DNA from: JAJNBA01 sp035696925
GTDB taxonomy: Bacteria; Actinomycetota; UBA4738; HRBIN12
Reading direction: 5' to 3'
Length of the DNA stretch: 12,448 nt
NCBI GenBank assembly: GCA_035696925.1
Contig: DASSDW010000231.1
Coordinates: forward strand, 1 to 12,448
Part shown: positions 6,795 through 11,118 of the stretch, one piece after another
Numbering within the stretch: position 1 is the first letter of the stretch
How the letters are laid out: each line of letters begins with the position of its first letter
Made by a program: the position numbers and the translations under genes
Notes under the pieces: model-generated
What the model was told of the DNA's origin: nothing
The model's database searches: none
The model's input: only the letters and a program-made list of their open reading frames with translations

Positions 6795-6905
6795 GAGGAA
6801 CCCATCCTCCGAGTCAAATCCGGGGGCCGACAGCTCCCTCCAGTTGTTGGACCTCCGGATCCGTCCTCATCATTCGGGCCCGCTCTGCGGGCCCGAACTC
6901 TTTCC
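6795..6905 (+). ncRNA. Speculative structured RNA or small RNA ending in a terminator-like hairpin
   Basis: Successive plus-strand hairpins can be drawn: GAGGA/TCCTC (6795-6799 with 6805-6809), GGGGGC/GCTCCC (6822-6827 with 6833-6838, including one G-U pair), GGAC/GTCC (6849-6852 with 6863-6866), then the 11-bp hairpin at 6873-6897 followed by CTCTTTCCC. The order of small stems followed by a strong terminal stem is what a small RNA or an attenuated leader looks like. No family is recognised and no upstream plus-strand promoter is clear, so confidence is low. Confidence 0.2.
6873..6897 (+). terminator. Perfect 11-bp hairpin with 3-base loop, terminator-like
   Basis: The arms TTCGGGCCCGC (6873-6883) and GCGGGCCCGAA (6887-6897) are perfect reverse complements around the loop TCT. 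On the plus strand a pyrimidine-rich tail (CTCTTTCCC) follows. As an intrinsic terminator it would have to end a short plus-strand transcript, since the flanking genes diverge; it could instead insulate the two promoters or act as an attenuator. Confidence 0.45.
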
Positions 6906-6949
6906 CGATCGTCCACGATCCCTCCTCGTCCTCCGGCGGAGGCGACCCA

Positions 6950-6985
6950 CCGCGGAACCGACGGCCTCCGCGGAACCGACGGCGT
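6950..6985. repeat. 18-base tandem direct repeat upstream of the ceoB promoter
   Basis: Two units, 6950-6967 and 6968-6985, share CCGCGGAACCGACGGC exactly and differ only at position 17 of 18 (C or G). The second unit ends 15 bases before the ceoB -35 box. This placement suits a binding site for an activator, but a chance duplication is also possible. Confidence 0.6.
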
Positions 6986-7000
6986 CCCACCCGCCTCCTC

Positions 7001-7029
7001 TTGGTGTGCGGCACACCCACGGGTAGGCT
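7001..7029 (+). promoter_or_regulatory. ceoB-ceoC promoter
   Basis: TTGGTG (7001-7006) and TAGGCT (7024-7029) are separated by 17 bases, a good sigma-70/SigA type match. Transcription would begin about 7 to 11 bases later, at or close to the ATG at 7040. With no convincing Shine-Dalgarno before that ATG, a leaderless or near-leaderless message is likely, as is common in actinobacteria. Confidence 0.55.
7003..7017. promoter_or_regulatory. Perfect palindrome overlapping the -35 box and spacer of the ceoB promoter
   Basis: GGTGTGC and GCACACC (7003-7009, 7011-7017) are perfect inverted repeats around one central G. The site covers the end of the -35 box and most of the spacer, where a bound dimer would block RNA polymerase. 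It is a candidate repressor operator; the regulator is unknown and may not be encoded here. Confidence 0.5.
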
Positions 7030-7039
7030 TCCCCACCGT

Positions 7040-7696
7040 ATGCACGTGATCATCATGGGCTGTGGGCGCGTAGGCTCCGAGCTGGCCAACGCGATCGCCG
7101 ACGAGCACGACGTCGCGATCATCGACAAGAACCCCGAGGCGTTCCACGCCTATCCCCCCGGGAGCGCGCGCCAGATCGTGGGGCTGGGTTTCGATCGCGA
7201 CGTTCTGGAGGACGCCGGGATCAAGGACGCGGATGCGTTCGTGGCGGTCTCCAGCGGCGACAACTCGAACATCGTGTCGGCCCGCGTGGCGCTCGAGTAC
7301 TACCACGTGCCCAAGGTGATCGCCCGGATCTACGACTCGCGTCGAGCGGAGATCTACGAGCGGCTGAACATCCCGACCGTCGCCACGACGCGATGGGGGG
7401 TCAAGCAGATCCAGCTGATGCTGTTCCACGACCGCGAGGAGATCCGCGAGACGCTCGGCGGGGGTGACCTCCTGCGGCTCCGGGTCCCGGTCGCCGACCA
7501 TCTGGCCGGCAAGCCGGTGTCCTCGCTGGAGGTGGAAGGCAAGGTGCGCGTGGCGGGGATCTCTCGCGGAGGCGGTGGGTTCATCCCCACGGCGTCCTCC
7601 ACGCTCCAGGCGGGCGACTACCTGATCCTCATGATCTCCAAGGACGGACTGGAGCTGGTCGACGGACTGACGGCGCCCGAGGACCATCAGGCATGA
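7040..7696 (+). CDS. ceoB: TrkA-family K+ regulatory protein (RCK_N-RCK_C), CeoB-like
   Basis: This 218-residue cytosolic protein has an RCK_N Rossmann domain (1 to about 120) with the nucleotide motif MGCGRVGSEL (Gly7, Gly9, Gly12) and acidic Asp29 at the end of strand 2, typical of NAD(H) binding, and an RCK_C domain (about 137-207) containing PVSSLEVEGKVRVAGISRGG and LQAGDYLILM. RCK proteins gate or regulate K+ transport in response to nucleotides. I choose ATG at 7040 because MHVIIMGCGRVGS is the normal family start; an in-frame TTG at 7001 falls in the promoter. Length agrees with mycobacterial CeoB (about 227 residues). It overlaps ceoC by four bases (ATGA). No TrkH or KtrB channel is in the window, so the divergently encoded permease is the obvious candidate partner. 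Family assignment is firm; partner is inference. Confidence 0.93.
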   Translation: MHVIIMGCGRVGSELANAIADEHDVAIIDKNPEAFHAYPPGSARQIVGLGFDRDVLEDAGIKDADAFVAVSSGDNSNIVSARVALEYYHVPKVIARIYDSRRAEIYERLNIPTVATTRWGVKQIQLMLFHDREEIRETLGGGDLLRLRVPVADHLAGKPVSSLEVEGKVRVAGISRGGGGFIPTASSTLQAGDYLILMISKDGLELVDGLTAPEDHQA

Positions 7697-8388
7697 AGGT
7701 CGTCGTGACCGGAGGTGGCGCGGTCGGCCGGCATCTCGCGCAGGATCTCACCGATCGCGGCCACGACGTCACGCTGGTCGAGCAGCGCCGGGACCTCGCG
7801 GAGAAGCTCGGCCAATGGGCTCCGGACACCCGGATCGTCTACGGCGACGCCTGCGAGCCGCGCATCCTCGAGAACGCCGACGTGCGGTCGGCCGACGTGG
7901 TGGTCGCCGCCACCGGCGACGACGAGGACAACCTCGTCACGTCGCTGCTGGCCAAGCAGGAGTTCGGCGTCCCGCGCGTGCTCGCACGGGTCAACCACCC
8001 GAAGAACGAGTGGCTCTTCGACGAGCAATGGGGCGTGGACGCGTCGGTCTCTCCGCCCCACATCCTGACGGCGATGGTCGAGGAGGCCGTCACCGTCGGG
8101 GACCTCGTCCGCCTCCTCCGCCTGGAGGGCGGGAGGGTCGCGCTCGTCGAGATGCGACTGCCCGACCAGTCGCCGAACGTCGGCCGGGCGCTCTACGAGC
8201 TCCGCCTACCGACCGACACCACGCTCGTGGCGATCCTCCGGGAGGGACACGTGATGATCCCTCAGCCCGAGACGGCGCTCGCAGCCGGGGACGAGATCGT
8301 CGCCCTGTCGAGCGTCGACTCCGAGGCGGCGCTCCGAGACGCCGTCATGGGAACGGGCGCCGGCGCGCCCGGCGCCCCGGACGCGTGA
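7693..8388 (+). CDS. ceoC: TrkA-family K+ regulatory protein (RCK_N-RCK_C), CeoC-like
   Basis: This 231-residue protein is the second RCK subunit. Its Rossmann domain (1 to about 125) starts MKVVVTGGGAVGRHLAQDL with the glycine motif at Gly7, Gly9 and Gly12, and Glu30 in TLVEQ marks the adenosine-ribose binding position. Further conserved pieces are YGDACEPRILENADV and RVNHPKNEWLF. The RCK_C domain (about 139-210) includes LPTDTTLVAILREG and LAAGDEIVAL. The start ATG overlaps the ceoB stop (7693-7696), so the two are co-translated and probably form a hetero-oligomer, as proposed for actinobacterial CeoB/CeoC pairs. The last dozen residues are a Gly/Ala/Pro tail whose DNA forms a 9-bp hairpin; the tail may exist because of that element rather than for protein function. 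Confidence 0.93.
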   Translation: MKVVVTGGGAVGRHLAQDLTDRGHDVTLVEQRRDLAEKLGQWAPDTRIVYGDACEPRILENADVRSADVVVAATGDDEDNLVTSLLAKQEFGVPRVLARVNHPKNEWLFDEQWGVDASVSPPHILTAMVEEAVTVGDLVRLLRLEGGRVALVEMRLPDQSPNVGRALYELRLPTDTTLVAILREGHVMIPQPETALAAGDEIVALSSVDSEAALRDAVMGTGAGAPGAPDA

Positions 8389-8403
8389 GGTCCGGCTAGC
8401 CGG
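8355..8403. terminator. Stacked inverted repeats across the ceoC/OB-fold convergent junction
   Basis: Three overlapping inverted repeats cover the junction: GGGCGCCGG/CCGGCGCCC (8355-8363 with 8369-8377, loop CGCGC), CCGGAC/GTCCGG (8377-8382 with 8390-8395, the ceoC TGA in the loop), and the palindrome CCGGCTAGCCGG (8392-8403, containing the OB-fold gene stop). No T-tract follows on either strand, so this would be a GC-hairpin type terminator serving both convergent operons. The function is inferred from position. Confidence 0.4.
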
Positions 8404-8755
8404 CGAACTCCAGGCGCGGGTTGACCATCCGGATCTCGCCCCGGTGATCGGCGATGACCCCGTCGACCACCACGCGCTTGCCCAGGGAGAGTCCGCCGAT
8501 CCCGCGGCGGCCCATGAACACGATCATCACCTCTCCCGTCCCGTCCGAGATCAGCGCCTGCAGCGCCTCCTTGCCCTCCATGGGGAGGACAGTCATCCGG
8601 CGGATCACGCCGGCGACACGCACCGGTTGCCGAACGGGTGCGGCGGCGATCCGGACGGTTCCCTCGACCGTCTCGGCCCAGGCTCGGGTCTCTTCGGCGA
8701 GACGCGTCTCGTCGCTCTCGTTGAGACGCTCGAGGAGCCGAGCGATCAGGCCCAC
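8396..8755 (-). CDS. Small OB-fold nucleic-acid-binding-type protein (Rv2694c-like)
   Basis: With the start I prefer this is a 119-residue cytosolic protein. An N-terminal helix (GLIARLLERLNESDETRLAEE) precedes an OB-fold: strand VRVAGVIRRMTVLP (45-58), then ALQALISDGTGEVMIVFMGRR (65-84), IGGLSLGKRVVVDGVI (86-101) and a last strand around EIRMVNPRLEF. The GRR turn and the closing NPRLEF are usual in the small actinobacterial OB-fold proteins that sit beside ceoBC. I choose GTG at 8753-8755, one base after the pyrophosphatase stop, because related proteins begin at this helix; ATG at 8803 would add 16 residues of low-complexity sequence overlapping the pyrophosphatase gene. Single-stranded nucleic acid binding is the family expectation, but no function is established that I know of. 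It converges on ceoC with seven bases between stops. Confidence 0.8.
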   Translation of the reverse strand: MGLIARLLERLNESDETRLAEETRAWAETVEGTVRIAAAPVRQPVRVAGVIRRMTVLPMEGKEALQALISDGTGEVMIVFMGRRGIGGLSLGKRVVVDGVIADHRGEIRMVNPRLEFAG

Positions 8756-8756
8756 G

Positions 8757-11024
8757 TCACGAAGGGGTGGGCGCTCCGGCCACGTCCCGCTGCTTGATCT
8801 CATCGCCCAGCTCGGATTTCCGGGATTTCGAGACCCAGATCATCGACGCCAGCACCACCGCCGCGATCGCGACGACCGCCACGCGGATCGCGGTGTCGTC
8901 GGTATGGGAGACGACGATCGGGGCGATCAGCAGGGCGACGAGGTTCATCACCTTGATCAGCGGGTTCAGCGCCGGACCGGCCGTGTCCTTGAACGGGTCG
9001 CCGACCGTGTCGCCGATCACCGCGGCCGTGTGGGCCTCGCTCCCCTTGCCGCCGTAGTGACCTTCCTCGATGAACTTCTTCGCGTTGTCCCACGCGCCGC
9101 CGGCGTTCGAGAGCATCACGGCGAGCAGCTGACCGGTGAGGATCGAGCCGGCGAGGAACGCGCCGAGCGCCTCCGCGCCCAGGAAGAACCCCGCGATCAC
9201 CGGGCTCAGCACGGCCAGCAGTCCCGGCGTCATCAGCTCGCGGAGGGACGTGCGGGTGCAGATGTCGACGACCCGGCCGTAGTCGGGCTTCTCCGTGTAG
9301 TCCATGATCCCCGGGTGGTCCCGGAACTGGTTCCGGACCTCCACGACCACCTGCATCGCGGCGCGGCCCACGGCGCGGATCGCGAGCGAGGAGAACAGGA
9401 ACGCGACCGAGCCGCCCAGCAACAACCCGACGAGGACGTCGGACTCGGCCACGTTGATCGCCTCCAGTTCGAGGCCGGCGCTGCCGAGCGCCTCGAAGAA
9501 CGACCCGAAGAGCGAGGTCGCGGCGAGCACGGCCGTCGCGATCGCCATCCCCTTCGTGATCGCCTTCGTCGAGTTGCCGACCGCGTCGAGCCCACCGAGG
9601 ATCTCGGCGGGGCGGCCCTCGAACTCGCCCGACATCTCGGCGATCCCCTGCGCGTTGTCCGAGATCGGACCGTACGTGTCCATCGAGACGACGACGCCGA
9701 CCGTGGTGAGCATCCCCATCCCGGTGAGGGCGATGTAGTAGAGCTGCTCCGCGAGGTTGTCCCCCAGGTAGAAGGACCCCATCACGGCACCGGCGATGAT
9801 CAGCACCGACCACACGGTCGACTCGAGGCCGATCGAGAAACCGGACAGGATCGTGGTGGCCGGCCCGGTGACCGTGGACTCGGCGATCTCCTGGACGGGC
9901 TTGTACTTCGTGTCCGTGAAGTACTGCGTGAGGACCTGGATGACACTCGCGAGGACGAGCCCGATCCCGACCGCCGCGGCCGGCCTCCAATCGTCGAGGT
10001 AGACCTGGGAGAGCACGAACACGGCGCCGGCCGAGATCGCGGCGGACAGGAAGAAGCCGCGGTTGATCGCCTTCATCCCGTGCTCGGTTTCGGTCCGCGG
10101 CGTGACCGCGAGGATCCCGATGATCGACGTGATCACGCCGATCGCGCGCACGAACAGAGGGAACATCACCCCCGCGATCGCCCCCAGCTCGGAGTCGGCG
10201 AACGCGGCGGCGCCCAGGATCAGCGAGGCGACGAGCGTGACCTCGTAGGACTCGAACAGGTCGGCGGCCATCCCCGCGCAGTCGCCGACGTTGTCGCCGA
10301 CGTTGTCGGCGATCACGGCGGCGTTGCGCGGGTCGTCCTCCGGGATCCCCTGCTCGATCTTGCCCACGAGGTCGGCGCCCACGTCGGCGGCCTTCGTGAA
10401 GATGCCGCCGCCGACCCGCATGAACATCGCGAGGAGCGCGCCGCCGAACCCGAACCCGACCAGCACCGACGTGGCATCGCCCTTGTAGATGAGGAGGATC
10501 ACGGTGGCGCCGAGCAGCCCGAGCCCGACCGTGAACATCCCGGCGACGCCGCCCGCGCGGAACGCGATCTTCAGCGCGCGCCGCAGCCCGGACTCACGAG
10601 CGGCGTTCGCGGTCCGCACGTTGGCGCGGACGGCGAGCCACATCCCCGCATAGCCGGTCAGCGCGCTGAACCCTGCGCCGAGGATGAAGGCGAGCGACCG
10701 GCCGAGCTTGATCGACAGCTCCGAGTGCTCGGCGTTCTCCGGGGCCGGCAGGATGAAGAAGAGGAGGATCGTGAGGAGCGCGAGGAAGATCCCGAGGGTT
10801 CGGAACTGGCGGGACAGGTAGGCCTTCGCGCCCTCCTGGATCGCACGGGCGATCTCCTTCATCTTCTCGGTGCCCTCGGAGGCGCCGAGGACCTCCCGGA
10901 CCAGGTAGTAGGCGAAGACGAGCGCGACGAGCGAGATGCCGAAGATCACCCAGAGATACGTGGTCTCCGTCGACGAGAAGTCGACCGCGAGCGGGCCGCC
11001 TTCCTGAGCAAGGATGCCGTGCAC
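8757..11024 (-). CDS. hppA: Membrane-bound H+-translocating pyrophosphatase, K+-independent type
   Basis: This 755-residue integral membrane protein (about 16 segments) hydrolyses pyrophosphate and uses the energy to pump H+ across the cytoplasmic membrane. The PPi/Mg2+ site is intact: FTKAADVGADLVGKIEQG from 209 (Lys211, Asp214, Asp218), DDPRNAAVIADNVGDNVGD (230-248), and the C-terminal IGDTVGDPFKDTAGPALNP (670-688). The diagnostic segment AVGNSTKAITKG has Lys487 and Thr490 where K+-dependent enzymes have alanine and glycine, so the K+-independent, proton-pumping class is indicated; a sodium pump is unlikely. Start is GTG at 11022-11024 with GGAGG five bases upstream; an out-of-frame ATG overlaps it. 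It has its own promoter after nhaA and is followed after one base by the OB-fold gene. Role: salvage of biosynthetic PPi energy into a proton gradient. Confidence 0.97.
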   Translation of the reverse strand: MHGILAQEGGPLAVDFSSTETTYLWVIFGISLVALVFAYYLVREVLGASEGTEKMKEIARAIQEGAKAYLSRQFRTLGIFLALLTILLFFILPAPENAEHSELSIKLGRSLAFILGAGFSALTGYAGMWLAVRANVRTANAARESGLRRALKIAFRAGGVAGMFTVGLGLLGATVILLIYKGDATSVLVGFGFGGALLAMFMRVGGGIFTKAADVGADLVGKIEQGIPEDDPRNAAVIADNVGDNVGDCAGMAADLFESYEVTLVASLILGAAAFADSELGAIAGVMFPLFVRAIGVITSIIGILAVTPRTETEHGMKAINRGFFLSAAISAGAVFVLSQVYLDDWRPAAAVGIGLVLASVIQVLTQYFTDTKYKPVQEIAESTVTGPATTILSGFSIGLESTVWSVLIIAGAVMGSFYLGDNLAEQLYYIALTGMGMLTTVGVVVSMDTYGPISDNAQGIAEMSGEFEGRPAEILGGLDAVGNSTKAITKGMAIATAVLAATSLFGSFFEALGSAGLELEAINVAESDVLVGLLLGGSVAFLFSSLAIRAVGRAAMQVVVEVRNQFRDHPGIMDYTEKPDYGRVVDICTRTSLRELMTPGLLAVLSPVIAGFFLGAEALGAFLAGSILTGQLLAVMLSNAGGAWDNAKKFIEEGHYGGKGSEAHTAAVIGDTVGDPFKDTAGPALNPLIKVMNLVALLIAPIVVSHTDDTAIRVAVVAIAAVVLASMIWVSKSRKSELGDEIKQRDVAGAPTPS

Positions 11025-11029
11025 ATGGA

Positions 11030-11034
11030 CCTCC
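11030..11034 (-). promoter_or_regulatory. Ribosome binding site of hppA
   Basis: On the minus strand GGAGG lies five bases before the GTG at 11024. An overlapping ATG (11026-11024) is only three bases from GGAGG and out of frame, so the GTG is the real start. Confidence 0.75.
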
Positions 11035-11087
11035 AGGACGCGTGGTTTCGTTGAAAGGACGTTGCGCCGGACCGCAGAACGGCGGGC

Positions 11088-11093
11088 AGTATA
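11088..11093 (-). promoter_or_regulatory. -10 element of the hppA promoter
   Basis: On the minus strand TATACT is a near-perfect -10 hexamer in an otherwise very GC-rich gap. The start site would fall near 11081, leaving an untranslated leader of about 57 bases. No good TTGACA-like -35 box is found at the right distance; instead that position is covered by the palindrome at 11104-11118. Confidence 0.5.
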
Positions 11094-11103
11094 GGGAACG
11101 TGC

Positions 11104-11118
11104 CAGGTCAGTGACCTG
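11104..11118. promoter_or_regulatory. Perfect palindrome at the -35 position of the hppA promoter, overlapping the nhaA stop
   Basis: CAGGTCA and TGACCTG (11104-11110, 11112-11118) are perfect inverted repeats around one base, in the place of the -35 box of hppA. It could be the site of an activator that replaces the -35 contact, or of a repressor. It has no T-tract, so it is a poor nhaA terminator. The geometry (7-1-7) equals that of the ceoB promoter palindrome, but the arm sequences differ. Confidence 0.45.

Larger units (their letters stand above)
6708..7039. other. Divergent intergenic control region between kinase operon and ceoBC
   Basis: This 332-base gap holds no gene I can support. 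From left to right it contains the kinase-side -10 candidate, the TTCACG repeat array, several small hairpins, a strong 11-bp hairpin, an 18-base tandem repeat, and the ceoB promoter with an internal palindrome. Very short minus-strand frames of 12 and 19 codons exist (ending at 6767 and 6814) but have no convincing ribosome binding sites and match nothing I recognise. Confidence 0.7.

Noticed and set aside
6805..6830. tRNA-like T-arm
   Set aside because: GAGTCAAATCCG is vaguely similar to a TTCRANNC loop, but there is no acceptor stem, D-arm or anticodon arm around it.
6785..6845. Possible c-di-AMP (ydaO) riboswitch
   Set aside because: Short stretches (GGAACCCAT, AAATCCG, GACAGCT) recall parts of the consensus and the neighbours would suit it, but the core between them is far too short and the conserved internal loops are missing. 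An Rfam search would settle it.
6767..6871. Minus-strand short frames of 19 and 12 codons as leader peptides
   Set aside because: No ribosome binding sites at usable spacing, no regulatory codon run, and no similarity I recognise.
7001..7039. Upstream TTG start for ceoB
   Set aside because: Those bases form the -35 box, palindrome and -10 box; the family start motif begins at the ATG at 7040.
10287..10312. Short tandem repeat in hppA
   Set aside because: It simply encodes the conserved DNVGDNVGD substrate-binding motif of the pyrophosphatase.
8454..11054. Long plus-strand frame of 866 codons opposite hppA
   Set aside because: Same antisense artefact; the minus strand encodes a textbook membrane pyrophosphatase over the same bases.
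11104..11118. Palindrome as nhaA terminator
   Set aside because: It overlaps the stop codon, the stem is only seven base pairs, and no T-tract follows; its position at the hppA -35 is a better explanation.
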